A stretch of 64,000 nt of DNA, from the NCBI GenBank assembly GCA_964019335.1, contig OZ025725.1:310001-374000 (forward strand), given 5' to 3'. Under the pieces are notes generated by a model. It ran no database searches, had not been told where the DNA came from, and saw nothing but the letters and a program-made list of their open reading frames with translations. Positions 1 through 10,274 of this stretch are shown here, piece by piece. Positions within the stretch are counted from its first letter, which is position 1. The number at the start of each line of letters is the position of its first letter. This DNA comes from Diplonema japonicum. Its lineage: Eukaryota; Euglenozoa; Diplonemea; Diplonemida; Diplonemidae. A program made the position numbers and the translations under genes.

Positions 1-315
1 AAGAAAAAAAAAAGAAAAAAAAAAGGGTGTTATGGCAGAAACAAACACCAAATGGCTTGGGGTTTTTTAAATGTCTCTCTTTTTTTTTATTTTATTCCCC
101 CATATCTCACCCACATATAGCGTGAGATTGGTTACTTCGGTAGGAACGAAATAATTACAGTACAAAAAAAAGAAGAAAAGAAAACAGCGAGGAAAAAAAA
201 AGGGGGGGAGGGGAGAGGAGACGAATGACACCATTGTCAAAGAAAAAGAAAAAAGTGGTTTTTGCTCGTTTTAATTCTCTTTTTTCCCTCCCTTCTCCTC
301 TTAGCTTGGTACGTC

Positions 316-349
<34 letters not shown>

Positions 350-916
350 CAAAGAAGAAAAAGGGGAAAGTGCAAGAAAAAAGCAAAAAGAAATGTGCAG
401 TTTAAAAAAAAAAAAAGAATTCCCTAACGTATTCGGAAGTAATGTTCAAAGGCGGGGGAAAGAAATGTTACTGGCGAATTTATATTTCTGAATACACTTC
501 TAAAAAAAGAAGCTGCGATTGTGCACTTTTTTTTTTGAGGGAGCATGAAAATAAAAATAAAATATAGCGCGCAATTTTTTTCTTCTTCCTACTTCGCCCC
601 CTTTCGTACCCTTTTTTTTTTTCTTTTTTTTTTTTTTATAGTTTGCTTTTTTTTTTTTTTTCCCTTCTTCTTTCCAGTTTTCCTTACTCTACCTTCCAAA
701 GTCCTCCAACGGGAGAAACTAAGGGGGAAGGGGAGGGGGGGGGGGGGGGGGGGATCGATTTTCCTTCTTCTTCTTCTTCTTTTTTTTTATATGGTGAAAC
801 ATGAAAAACATCTTGAGAGTTTGTCAAAAAAAAAAAGAAATACTAGGTAATTAAAAAAAGTTTTTTTTGTAACTGTTGCAATCTAAATAGTACCTTTTTG
901 TTTTTGAAAAGAAGAA
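1..916. other. Low-complexity intergenic DNA
   Basis: Mostly A runs, T runs, G runs and purine- or pyrimidine-only stretches. Open frames here are runs of Lys or Phe and have no coding character. It may contain the 3' untranslated region of a gene left of the window. I see no RNA gene or mobile element. Confidence 0.6.
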
Positions 917-1055
917 ATGTCACCGTCGGCGATCGACTTTCAGGTCCTGGAGGACATCCAGGTCCCCCGTCCATGTGGTGCGAGCTCCTCTGGGCAAATA
1001 TCACAGGAAGCTGAAGAAGAAGCCCCAGTGCCCAGATCCTCCCTACCCCCCTTTC
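917..1055 (+). other. Short coding-like patch, possible small ORF or 5' exon
   Basis: A start codon at 917 follows an A-rich leader, as at other genes here, and opens a mixed-composition frame of about 45 residues beginning MSPSAIDFQV before it runs into pyrimidine-rich DNA and a phenylalanine/lysine run. The composition is unlike the surrounding homopolymers. No stop, donor site or domain settles whether this is a small gene, the 5' exon of the transporter gene that follows, or a remnant. Confidence 0.2.
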
Positions 1056-1125
1056 CGTTTTCACTTTTTTTTTCCCCCCTATTTTTTTCTCGCTTTTTTT
1101 TTTTCTTTTTCTTTTTTTTCTGTGC

Positions 1126-1158
<33 letters not shown>

Positions 1159-1173
1159 GGAACCCCTCCCCCC

Positions 1174-2253
1174 ATGCCCCCACATGAAATAGCATCAGCG
1201 GGGGTTATTGCCCTGTTGGCAGGGGTTGCAAATGTGTTCCAAACGGGTGTGAACACGGAGCTGAGCAGTGGGTTCGAAGAGGGCGCCGCCGCGTTACAGG
1301 CAGCTTTCGTGAATTTCTGTGTGGGGTTGTTGGTGGTGACAACGCTGGCATGCGTGCAAAAACCCGGTCTAGACCAGTGCGAGCTGTTCACAGCCGCGAA
1401 CAACGCGAAATGGTACTCGTACCTCGGTGGGACATGCGGTGCCGCTTACGTTTCATGCTCCATCTTTCTAAGCAAAAAGCTCGGCATTGCCTTATACTAT
1501 GTTATCATGGTCACGGGCACCCTCCTCCTCTCCCTCGCCATCGACTACCGAGGTTTTTTAGACCTTCAAAAAAAACCAATCTCCGGGCAAAAAATTGTGT
1601 CGACCTGCTTCCTTGTAGCAGGCTGTATCATGGTCCAGGACATTGGGTCATCTGACGACTCGACAGGCCTCTCCACAGGGCTTAAGGTATTATACTCAAT
1701 ACTTGTATTTTTCTCGGGTTTCCTGCTTCCTATCCAAGCTGGTTTGAACCGGTCGATTCAAAATGTGGCAGGGACACCTCTACGAGCGGCAGTGGTTTCG
1801 TTTTACGTTGGGTGTATGACACTTGCTGTGATATGTGTGGTGGTGTACGCAACTTATGAACCTACAAAACTGACTGGTTCCGTCTGGTGGTCGTGGTCCG
1901 GGGGATTTCTCGGAGCATTTTTTGTGTCGGCTGCTATTTTTTCCGTGCCCGTTATTGGGGCAGGGTGGTACTACTGCATTATGATCGCTGCGCAGCTGTC
2001 AACGGCGTTTGTTTTCGACAGTTTCGGTTTTCTGGGGTACGAGAAAAAGAGCGTAACACCTATGCGAGCGAGCGGTGTTGCAGTAGCTATAGGATCTGTG
2101 ATGTTGTTTTCTTCGCCTCCGATATTTGGTCGGTCCGAGGGGCGGCAAGAAGTTGCGAACACCGAAAAGGGGTCCGACGACACCTCCCCGATGGCATCTC
2201 TCGCAGAATCTCTGAGGCACGAGGAGGAAGAAGGAGAAAAATTTACCCTTTAA
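1174..2253 (+). CDS. YdcZ/DUF606-like multispan membrane transporter (DMT superfamily)
   Basis: A 359-residue hydrophobic protein made of two related halves. Each half starts with a similar helix: near residue 14 a GVANVFQTGVNTEL-type segment, and near residue 185 GFLLPIQAGLNRS. Each is followed by a conserved helix with the pattern A-A-V/F-V-x-F-x-V-G. This internal duplication of about five membrane segments is typical of the bacterial YdcZ (DUF606) branch of the drug/metabolite transporter superfamily; substrates of the family are poorly known. The C-terminal 40 residues are charged and probably cytosolic (Glu-rich end). The start at 1174 follows a long A tract; another in-frame start further upstream is not available. 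Bacterial affinity suggests old horizontal transfer, which is inference. Confidence 0.7.
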   Translation: MPPHEIASAGVIALLAGVANVFQTGVNTELSSGFEEGAAALQAAFVNFCVGLLVVTTLACVQKPGLDQCELFTAANNAKWYSYLGGTCGAAYVSCSIFLSKKLGIALYYVIMVTGTLLLSLAIDYRGFLDLQKKPISGQKIVSTCFLVAGCIMVQDIGSSDDSTGLSTGLKVLYSILVFFSGFLLPIQAGLNRSIQNVAGTPLRAAVVSFYVGCMTLAVICVVVYATYEPTKLTGSVWWSWSGGFLGAFFVSAAIFSVPVIGAGWYYCIMIAAQLSTAFVFDSFGFLGYEKKSVTPMRASGVAVAIGSVMLFSSPPIFGRSEGRQEVANTEKGSDDTSPMASLAESLRHEEEEGEKFTL

Positions 2254-2265
2254 CAACAACAAAAA

Positions 2266-2303
<38 letters not shown>

Positions 2304-2838
2304 GGTTTTTTTTTTTTATCATAATTCTTTTGTTTTTTTTTCTCCCCCCCCCCCCTCGTCGTAAAAAGTTCAAAAATTGCGTTCGAATTTGAAACAGAGA
2401 CGGGGGGGAAATAAAAATTTTTAAAAAAAAAAAGAAAATAAAAGAAAAACAACGACAAAAACAACTATCATGGCCATGTCACGGATATTTTTTTGTGAAA
2501 ATGCTGTAAATGCTCTTCCCGCTGTGGCTGTTCTACGGTTGCACTCTGTTTTTAATTTTTTATTTCCGGCGTGCACATTCTTTTTTGCATGAACAAGAAA
2601 AACATTATATATTGATAATGAATTGTTAGTGCTAAAAGAATAGTGGTAGCATTGCTGGACTTATCCTTCTACAGGTTAATCCCGGCTGTGCACAAACAAC
2701 AATCATCCGACTCTTTTTGGCACAACCTGTGTTTAACATTCAGGATGAGTCTCCCTTGTGTTTCTATCACTTACTCAGAGATACTTATCGGCGAAAAAAG
2801 ACCGCGCCAACATGAGTGACATTTGTCGTATATTTTTG

Positions 2839-2869
<31 letters not shown>

Positions 2870-3065
2870 GTTTGAACAAAAAATGTCACGTTCAATAAAC
2901 CCCGTCTCCCCCCCCCTCCACCTTACTAAGAATTTCTTTTTTCTTTTTTTTTTTTTTTTTTTCCTAGAAAAAAAAAAAAAAAAAAAAAAATGCTCCTTTT
3001 TTAAAACAAAGAAAAAAAAAGGGGGGGAAAGAGGGGAGGAGGAAGAGGAAAAAAAAAAAAAAGAA
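2254..3065. other. Intergenic region with repeat remnant and homopolymers
   Basis: Homopolymer-rich at both ends (2270-2460 and 2835-3065). The central 2470-2810 part is mixed sequence without a convincing ORF and includes a segment shared with the last intron of the lyase gene at 46146. Confidence 0.5.
2605..2712 (+). repeat. Repeat remnant shared with lyase intron (48452-48512)
   Basis: Two blocks, TATATTGATAATGAATTGTT near 2607 and CGGCTGTGCACAAACAACAA near 2683, recur in the same order at 48452-48508. The spacer is about 40 bases longer here. This indicates a dispersed non-coding element of unknown type. Confidence 0.5.
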
Positions 3066-3779
3066 ATGTGGAACGAGACCGGGTGTTGGAACGATAGAAA
3101 CGCAACACGGCGGGGCGAGGGAGGGTTCAAGGGGAACACTGTGGACGAAGTACTGGAAACAGTTTTCAGGGCGTACTGCTGTCATGGTGCAGGGTGGGGG
3201 GACAAGCTGTGGAGCCTGGACGGGGTTCGGGTGGCTAAGTGGTGCAGGGAGAGTGGGCTGACGAAAATGTGCTCTGACACCGGTGTAGACGTGGTGTTCT
3301 CTAAGTGCCTCGCGAATAAAGGCGATCGGCCATCGCGGAGAATAGATTTCATCACTTTCCGTGGGAGGTTCATCCCCCTTCTCGCAAGGGAGATCGGGAC
3401 CACCGCCAACCACGTGGCTGAGACCTTTGCAGCATGCCGTGCACCGCTCAACGTGAAGCCTACAAAGTTCGTCTTTGACAAGCCCCCTCCCCCGCTTCGT
3501 GAGAGTCGTGGTGAGAGCAAGCAGCGTTTCGTCATGGTGGAGCAGGCGGCATATGTTCCTCCTCCTCCTCCTCCTCCTCCTCCTCCTCCTCCTCCGCAGA
3601 TTTACCTCAGCTCCCCAGCTGCCCAGTCTTTCCGTCCTACAGTCACGCCGCCCTTGCCCCCCGAACCCGAACAACCCCCAACGCCACCCCCCGAGCCCTC
3701 CTCCTTCTCCAGCCTCCCTATCGAGTATCAGCTTATGTACGACGCCCTGCGGTATAGACACATGCTACGGGAGGCTTAG
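3066..3779 (+). CDS. TPPP/p25-alpha family protein
   Basis: A 237-residue protein. Residues about 25-115 fit the p25-alpha domain: a helical region, then KWCRESGL, a DTGVDVVFSKC-like block, the RRIDFITFRGRF block and PLLAREIG, matching the family's order of 'D..vDi.F.k......i.f..F...L..iA'. Family members bind tubulin and are common in ciliated or flagellated cells, so a microtubule or flagellar role is likely. A run of 13 prolines, encoded by a CCT repeat at 3557-3596, starts near residue 164, followed by a Pro-rich tail ending at a charged helix. I chose the ATG at 3066, right behind an A-rich leader; the same frame is open further upstream only through Phe and Lys runs. Confidence 0.75.
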   Translation: MWNETGCWNDRNATRRGEGGFKGNTVDEVLETVFRAYCCHGAGWGDKLWSLDGVRVAKWCRESGLTKMCSDTGVDVVFSKCLANKGDRPSRRIDFITFRGRFIPLLAREIGTTANHVAETFAACRAPLNVKPTKFVFDKPPPPLRESRGESKQRFVMVEQAAYVPPPPPPPPPPPPPQIYLSSPAAQSFRPTVTPPLPPEPEQPPTPPPEPSSFSSLPIEYQLMYDALRYRHMLREA

Positions 3780-3895
3780 ATTGAAGGGTAGGGGAAAAAA
3801 ACCTTCTAATTGTACTTTTTTGTTGTTATTTGTTCGATTTTTTTCTTTCTTTTTTTTTTTTCCTTTTCTTCTTCACTGCACACCAGGCTGTAGGG

Positions 3896-5953
3896 ATGTC
3901 CGATGATGAAACATCGGTTGGCACGGTACGCAAGGCGGTCAGCGAGGTGTCCGGTGCCTCCAGGGTGCAGATGCTAAGCGCAAGCCCCGGGAGCTGGATA
4001 GCAGGGCGGTCCTCGCGGCACCCGTCGGTGTCGTCGTTGAGCGCAAGGTCGCAGCCAGTTCACGACGACCCACCCTTGTATGAGAGGGAAATTATTATCC
4101 CAGTGACCCCGAAGAAGAAGGACGAACAGAATGAAGACGACGGAAGGGTGAAGCACGAAATGCCTTGGTCCCCCTCGCACACAGGCCCACCGAGGTCGTT
4201 TATGGAGGACCTGACAAGCACCCCCGGCAAACCCTTCACACCTACCATCACGAAGAAAGCACACAACTCCGACAACAGCGGCATCGCCCACTTGCTCGAC
4301 TGCTCCTCGAAATACACAAGAGCCAGGAAGGACAACTCTGTCAACGACAGCACCAACTCCTTCACACCGAGGATCAACACCTACAGGACGAACTCCGAGA
4401 CCCGCGGCCCTGTTTTTGAGCGTCTCTATGAATGCAAAGGCAAGACAAAGGAAGTCGACCGCACATCCGAACCCGACGGCTACACAGGCAAGCCGATGAT
4501 CAACAACAACTCGAAAAGATCGGGCGATCGGTCCGCCGAGCTCCGTTTGAAATGGAACGAGGAACGCGAGCGGCGCATCGACGACCTGCGTGAAAGGGAG
4601 AAGATGAAGGAGCTGGAAGGAGTGACAGGGGCACCGAAGCTCAACGACAAGTCCCTCGAAATGTGCAGAAAAAGGGACGAGAAAGTCGAAGACAGACTGA
4701 TAAAATTCGGAAACCGTGTGAAACAAACAAGAAGCCAAGTAATGTCAGAGGAAGAACAGAGAACAAGGGATGACGCCAACCCGCACATCTCAGCACATGC
4801 TGCAGCAACAGTAAGCGATGCACCCGCACACGAAAGGCTGTACGCGATGCGAAGGGACAAGGAGGCCAAGGTGGAGGTTGCCGTCGCAGTGTCCGAAGCA
4901 GCATCGGAAGAGAGCTGCACGTTCCAACCTTCTATTTCAAAGAAGTCGCATCAGCTTGCAGGCGGCGACCTTCCGAAGTATGAGAAGATTGAAGACCGTC
5001 TCCTGCGGCAAGGCACTGAACACAAACAACGCTGCACTGAACATGCCAACCTACTCCGTAAAATCCAAGATGAGACACGTAGCGGTGCGCAGAACGTCGG
5101 CCCGTACTCCCGTTTGCTTGTCGACCTCGCGGAGAAAAAAGGCAAGCGACGCTCCTTCCGCGACCCCATTGGCGTCGACAATTGTGAAACTGCCGAAACG
5201 TTGAAGCAGAAACACCCCTCCGGCCACGCATTCCGACCTTACGTCGGGCAGAACAGCAGGGACATCGACCAACAAGTCCATGGCGACCGCCGACTGAACT
5301 GGGATGAACGCCTGGGAAATCTGTACTACAAAGAACAGGAGAAGGAGAACAAACTGCAAAGAATGCGGGGGACAAAAGAGGAAGAAGAAATGCTCCGGTG
5401 CAAAGTATCGCAGGCGGCGAAAGAGAGAAAAACCGACAGCGCCCTTCATGCAAGGAACAAAGCGTGGAAACAGAGACTGGAGAACAAAAGGAGATGGGGA
5501 AAGCATCAAAAAGAAGAGGATGAGATAAAAGAATGCACCTTTAGGCCGACGATCAACTCCCGGTCATCTTCACGAGCAAGGAGCCCGTCTTCGCGTGGAA
5601 GAAGCCCGACTTCACAGCCCCGAGTGTCGATGCCTCCCGAGCGACGAAGTTATGCGGCCATAGAAATGGAGAAAGAAGCACAACGCCATGAAGCTATCTC
5701 GCAGCATATTCAAGCCCAACTGTCTTCTTCGCCACCCCGTCCTAGCCAGGCTCCCTTCCCCTCCCCCCGTGGGATAGGCTCAGAATATGTTGCTACATCC
5801 CTATCTCCAGGCCTCCCAGCGCCTCTCTCTGATGAAGAATTTGATGAGGAATTCTATGATGGTGATGGCCACGACTCTGACAGGCTCGCGCTCCTTTCGC
5901 AGCTAGAGATGCACAGGTCTATTCTTGAAGAGGAAGAAGCTAGGAGGTACTGA
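3896..5953 (+). CDS. Large charged repeat protein, probably cytoskeletal
   Basis: A 685-residue hydrophilic protein rich in Glu, Lys and Arg. Short motifs recur: a 'C/A-T/F-F-x-P-x-I-x-x-x-S' type block (CTFQPSISKKS near residue 342, CTFRPTINSRS near 546, with weaker versions FTPTITKKA and FTPRINTYR near 118 and 165), and 'R/K-Y-x-R-L/I' or 'ERLY' blocks between charged helices. Such motif series occur in many flagellate and kinetoplastid structural proteins of unknown function. The tail is Ser/Arg- and Pro-rich. The start at 3896 is supported by a pyrimidine tract followed by CACCAG about 10 bases upstream, a good trans-splice acceptor; the upstream in-frame ATG at 3830 lies before that tract. 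Confidence 0.65.
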   Translation: MSDDETSVGTVRKAVSEVSGASRVQMLSASPGSWIAGRSSRHPSVSSLSARSQPVHDDPPLYEREIIIPVTPKKKDEQNEDDGRVKHEMPWSPSHTGPPRSFMEDLTSTPGKPFTPTITKKAHNSDNSGIAHLLDCSSKYTRARKDNSVNDSTNSFTPRINTYRTNSETRGPVFERLYECKGKTKEVDRTSEPDGYTGKPMINNNSKRSGDRSAELRLKWNEERERRIDDLREREKMKELEGVTGAPKLNDKSLEMCRKRDEKVEDRLIKFGNRVKQTRSQVMSEEEQRTRDDANPHISAHAAATVSDAPAHERLYAMRRDKEAKVEVAVAVSEAASEESCTFQPSISKKSHQLAGGDLPKYEKIEDRLLRQGTEHKQRCTEHANLLRKIQDETRSGAQNVGPYSRLLVDLAEKKGKRRSFRDPIGVDNCETAETLKQKHPSGHAFRPYVGQNSRDIDQQVHGDRRLNWDERLGNLYYKEQEKENKLQRMRGTKEEEEMLRCKVSQAAKERKTDSALHARNKAWKQRLENKRRWGKHQKEEDEIKECTFRPTINSRSSSRARSPSSRGRSPTSQPRVSMPPERRSYAAIEMEKEAQRHEAISQHIQAQLSSSPPRPSQAPFPSPRGIGSEYVATSLSPGLPAPLSDEEFDEEFYDGDGHDSDRLALLSQLEMHRSILEEEEARRY

Positions 5954-6432
5954 TTAGAATTGTAGAAGAACTTATTCCGATTTTCTGTATAAAGCCCTTT
6001 TTTTTTTTGTTTTTTTTTTTTATTATTTGTCTCCCTTATTCCCCCTCCCTTTCCTGTATATGGTTGTTGTCAAAAAAAACTTTTTGAAAATAGTAAATTG
6101 ATAGAGCAAATATAAGCCCCCTCCCCCCCATTTCTGACTCATTTTTTTCAGGCGTCCTGCCACATACCGCAGGTACCCTTAAATGTCTCTTTTTTTTTTT
6201 TAACCACTGTATGAAACCCACCACTCCCCCCCCCTTTTTTTCTACTTCTCGTTTCTTCTTGTTTTTTGTCGTTGTTCTTAACACTGAGTTTTTATCCACC
6301 CCCTTTTTTTTTAGATTCTTTTTTTTTCCCCACTCCCCCCCCCCCCCGTCCCATTTCTTTTTTTTTTATAAATCGGCTTCATGGCGAGAAAAAAACTAAG
6401 GTGGGGAAAGGGAGAGGAGGGGGGAAAAAAAA
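5954..6432. other. Low-complexity intergenic DNA
   Basis: T-, C- and A-runs; nothing recognised apart from the A-rich leader directly before the start at 6433. Confidence 0.6.
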
Positions 6433-8481
6433 ATGTTAACCCTCATGATCATATTAACTTTGGTGGGAAGCCGGTGCATACATGACGAGATATCAGAAGG
6501 ACTCCCTGAAATAGCGAGAAGCGAATCCGAGTACACAAGAGAGGGCGAAACACTAGAAGCGACCGGGATGCGCGTGAAGTTCCTGTTTGGCAAAGACTAC
6601 TGCAGGCACAAAGGCGAGACGGTTTCAACAGAAAAGGGACTCACGACAGAGTGCAGGACCGCGGACGTCCTTACACTTGAAAAACGGAAAATAATCGACG
6701 AGATGCTGGAAAAAGCCTCGGGGTGGATCCAGGAAGCCCTGGAACCGGTGAAGAAACCAAGCAAAATCCACGTAAGGACGCAGAAATGCTCGCTGGTAGA
6801 GGTCCCCTCGTGCATCCGCAAGAACGGTTTAGAGTCCGTCGACTTCGCAGCATTCGTCTCCGCCTTTCCAATGAGTGACTCATCCTCAACTACACTAGCG
6901 TATTCAACTCCATGCCAAGAAGATGAAACAGGACGAACCATTGCAGGGCATATCAACATAGTCCCATCTGCGTTAGTAGCGCATCCAACAGATGAAAAGT
7001 ACCACAACGAGGTTATGGTAATAATACACGAGCTGATGCACGCGCTGGGGCTTTCCTCCCGGTTCTGGTCGGACACCAACAACAACCACAACCCGAGGTA
7101 CGGATGGTTCAAAGGGCAGACCCTTCCCATCACGCAAGAAATCAACGGAACGCTGTTCCTTACATCGTCAAGGGTAAAACAAGAAGCAAGGGCACACTTT
7201 GGATGCGACACCATTCCAGGTATTCCCATTGAACGCCATGGCGGTACCGGTTCCAAAGGGTCTCACTGGGAACAACTCTTCTTAGGACCTGAGGCTATGA
7301 CCTATACCATCGCGTCTGTAACACCTGTCATGATGTCGCGCATCACGCTCGCTTACTTCGAGGACACCGGTTTCTACCATGCAAATTATTCCGTAGCAGA
7401 CCGCGCGCCTGTTCTGCACTACGGGAAAGGAACCTGTATGCAGTACAAACAATGCAACGGGCGTGACATGTGCAAACATACCGGGAAGTATCAATGCAAC
7501 CCTGATAGAACCGGTGTAGCATGGTGCAGCTCGTTCGAAGAATGCAACACCCTTTCTGATTATTATCTATGTGCGTCGCCCCATCCCGATCCTTGCTCGG
7601 GAAGGCCTTACAACTCCTGCACGGAGGAAACATTCGAACAAAGCTGCCGGTGGAACGCCAAGGAAAACACCTGCTATGACCATCACGCAGAGACTCGATC
7701 CCCCACTAGCAGGTGCTTCAACAGCGACATCATATCAAACATAAACACGAAACCACCCTCATCAGCTAGGGACATAAGATGCTTCCACACAGAGTGCGAC
7801 GCTACAACTCGCTCTTACACGGTACGGCTTCAAAACGGCGGTTCCGTCTCCTGTACACATAAACTGGAGATCCATGAAAACATAAAGGGGTACACCGGGA
7901 ATCTGCACTGTGCGGAATTCGATATCATTTGCGACTCTTCCCACTGGAAAGGCTACGAGGAACAGTTGCTTGTAACAGCTAACGGGAGCCTTCCGTCAGG
8001 AGATGTCCGGGACGACTGCGAGGTTGAACCCGTCATGACGTTGAATGGCTGTGAATGCCAAGCCACATGGGAGGTTGCTGGAAAGCCCTCTCATAAATGT
8101 GTTGATTCATGCTGCTCATTCGAACACGAGGCCAAATGGTGTTTCGTAGTAAGCACGGTTTGTGAGGGCTCCTTGTCCGGTCCCTGTGAGACGCTTGGTT
8201 TCTTCTCCACTCTGCGGTACAGATTTTTTCATAATAGGGAGGTTGTGGGATTCGCGGTGATCTGCGGGGGTGCTATGTTGGTTACTTACCTTTTCAAGCG
8301 CTGGCGTTCTAAAACGCCGCAGGAAGACCCTCAAGCCGTGCAAGTACCCACCCAGATACCTATCCCTGACGAGGCTCCTGCTTGCGATGTGGGTGCAGCA
8401 GGTGACATACCGTTGTGTAATAGAGATGTACAGATACAGCAGGAACTGCAGCCTCCTCCTCAGCATATCGATGCGGTGTGA
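6433..8481 (+). CDS. Leishmanolysin-like (M8) membrane metalloprotease
   Basis: A 682-residue predicted type I membrane protein. Residues 1-15 are a signal peptide (MLTLMIILTLVG). The zinc-binding HExxH motif is HELMH at 199-203. Further on come the family's GSHWE-type block near residue 278, which carries the third ligand region, an EAM block resembling the Met-turn, and an 'edtGFY.anys' block, the usual order in leishmanolysin/GP63. A Cys-rich region follows, then a membrane helix around 605-625 and a short cytoplasmic tail rich in Pro. Family members cleave extracellular or surface proteins. GP63-type genes are abundant in Euglenozoa but occur in many eukaryotes. The start is the first ATG after the A leader, and gives the signal peptide. 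Confidence 0.9.
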   Translation: MLTLMIILTLVGSRCIHDEISEGLPEIARSESEYTREGETLEATGMRVKFLFGKDYCRHKGETVSTEKGLTTECRTADVLTLEKRKIIDEMLEKASGWIQEALEPVKKPSKIHVRTQKCSLVEVPSCIRKNGLESVDFAAFVSAFPMSDSSSTTLAYSTPCQEDETGRTIAGHINIVPSALVAHPTDEKYHNEVMVIIHELMHALGLSSRFWSDTNNNHNPRYGWFKGQTLPITQEINGTLFLTSSRVKQEARAHFGCDTIPGIPIERHGGTGSKGSHWEQLFLGPEAMTYTIASVTPVMMSRITLAYFEDTGFYHANYSVADRAPVLHYGKGTCMQYKQCNGRDMCKHTGKYQCNPDRTGVAWCSSFEECNTLSDYYLCASPHPDPCSGRPYNSCTEETFEQSCRWNAKENTCYDHHAETRSPTSRCFNSDIISNINTKPPSSARDIRCFHTECDATTRSYTVRLQNGGSVSCTHKLEIHENIKGYTGNLHCAEFDIICDSSHWKGYEEQLLVTANGSLPSGDVRDDCEVEPVMTLNGCECQATWEVAGKPSHKCVDSCCSFEHEAKWCFVVSTVCEGSLSGPCETLGFFSTLRYRFFHNREVVGFAVICGGAMLVTYLFKRWRSKTPQEDPQAVQVPTQIPIPDEAPACDVGAAGDIPLCNRDVQIQQELQPPPQHIDAV

Positions 8482-8824
8482 GAAGAACAGAGAGAAGTGC
8501 AATCTTCCCCACCTATCCTCGTGTTGATTTTTTTTATTTTTTTTTTTTTTATTTTTTGGAAAAAAACTGGAGATTCAAGGGTTTTTTAAAAAAAAAAATA
8601 CAGATGGAGGAAAAAAAAAAAAAAAAAGCAATGTTACAAATCGAAGAAAAGATTCACCTCATGTTAGTTAAAAAAAACCCCCCCCTCTTTTTTTTCAAAC
8701 AGAATCCTTTTATTTTGGACAAGTAATTAAAACGACAACAACTAAAAAAGGCAAGGGGGTGGGGTGGGGGGGGAGAGGCCGTGACAAGGCCTTTTTTTTT
8801 TATAAAAGGTTTATAGTTAACAGT
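8482..8824. other. Low-complexity intergenic DNA
   Basis: A, T and G runs only; nothing recognised. Confidence 0.6.
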
Positions 8825-9238
8825 ATGCATTCAATCACGGGCACGAGGACTGCGGTGGCACAGTTATACTGTAATCAGCGGAGTCTTGAGGCAGACGGGG
8901 GTGTGGTGGAAATGGATTTGTGTAAGCTAAGGGTCCTGGAGAGGAAGTATGGCGCAACCAACTTCGCTGATGGCAACGCTAGGCTGCTGGACGAGCGGAG
9001 CAAAATTGCAAGGAAGTTGGACAAGACAAACCAGCAGATCAGTGCTATGGAAGAAACGATGGCGGCCAGCAATGCTTACAAGGAAGCCCTCTTGACCCAC
9101 CCTCCCCTCTCTGTCCCGCGGGGACCTTCCCTTTCCCCTCCTCCTGCGAACCATGACCCATGGGTCTGCCCTATACCCACCATCGCTGATTCTGCTATCC
9201 TCTCTAATTCGTCCTCGTTCAGAGCAGGGGGCAAGTGA
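8825..9238 (+). CDS. Small coiled-coil protein of unknown function
   Basis: A 137-residue protein. Residues about 25-85 form a charged, probably coiled-coil helix (KLRVLERKYG...LLDERSKIARKLDKTN), followed by a Pro-rich and Ser-rich C-terminus. No family recognised. Codon composition matches neighbouring real genes and contrasts with the flanking homopolymers. I chose the ATG at 8825, since the frame upstream of it comes from G- and T-runs. Confidence 0.55.
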   Translation: MHSITGTRTAVAQLYCNQRSLEADGGVVEMDLCKLRVLERKYGATNFADGNARLLDERSKIARKLDKTNQQISAMEETMAASNAYKEALLTHPPLSVPRGPSLSPPPANHDPWVCPIPTIADSAILSNSSSFRAGGK

Positions 9239-9597
9239 TGCTTGAGTTTTCTTCTTTTTTTTTTTTGTTGTTATTGTATATCACGCTCCCCCCTCTTCCC
9301 CCGCTTCTTGGAAAAAAAAAAACTTTTTTTTTTATAGTGTCCCTTTTTTTTTTTTTTAAAGGTGAAGCGTCGGGTTCAGTGCTCTCCAATCTACTGGGCG
9401 CTAGTGGGTGTTGAAATGACTGTGGGCGTGAAATAAAGTACCTGATTTTCACGCCCAGCAAAATCAGCAACGTTTGGCTTAAAAACATGAGGAAAAATCA
9501 GATACTTAATTTCACGCCCAGGTCTGGGCGTGAAATAAAGTGAAACCTGATTTATATCTTCCGGCCTAAATTCTTTGAGAGAGCTGCTCAGAATTGA

Positions 9598-9633
<36 letters not shown>

Positions 9634-9803
9634 GAAAAATGCCTGCGTGTGATATCGACTCCCCACCCCTCCCCCGCCTCTGCTCCCCCCCCCCCCCCCT
9701 TCTGTATATTATTTTTTAAAAATCTTTTGACCGTAGTCCAATCAGAAGCAATTGCAAAACAGAGGGTAGGGGGGGGGAGGTAAAAAAAAAAGAGAAGTTT
9801 CAG
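9239..9803. other. Intergenic region holding an inverted-repeat element
   Basis: Homopolymers flank a mixed-sequence block (9365-9595) with a hairpin-forming repeat. A 30-base A run and C-rich DNA follow. No ORF. Confidence 0.5.
9423..9540 (+). repeat. Inverted repeat (hairpin) with extra direct copy
   Basis: A 27-base arm at 9423-9449 beginning TGGGCGTGAAATAAAGT is repeated in inverse orientation at 9494-9520 with few mismatches. The first 17 bases occur a third time, direct, at 9524-9540. It looks like a small MITE or its remnant. Confidence 0.6.
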
Positions 9804-10234
9804 ATGGATCGCTTGAAAGTGATAGCGTTGGTGGTGGGAATAGTGAGTATGATGGTCTGGATGTTCCAGGTGGTAGCCCTGGCGGACGATAAGGGGTACG
9901 TGGAGTGGAATTCAAGATGCGGCAGTGGCATGATGCTGAACTCTTGTGGGGATAAGTCCCTCAGGGAAAGCTCCTGCAAGGAGGTAGCTGATCACGCCAA
10001 GGCCGCAGCTGCCTTTGGTGTTCTGACTATTCTGCTCCTCTCGGTTACCTGGATCACGCATACCTTGCTGGCTGTTCCTGTTATCAACAAGATGCTGATG
10101 GCAAGAAATGGCTTCAAGCAGTTTACTATGAACCATCTTTGGATTTTGCATCTTGTCGCTTCGCTTTTTCTGTTCATCACGTGGTGCACGCTGACCGGGC
10201 TTTACTATAGAGAGGTATAATATATATATATATA

Positions 10235-10274
<40 letters not shown>

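Noticed and set aside
3540..3597. CCT repeat as a CRISPR or regulatory repeat
   Set aside because: It is an in-frame proline run in the TPPP-like protein; no CRISPR array is present in the window.
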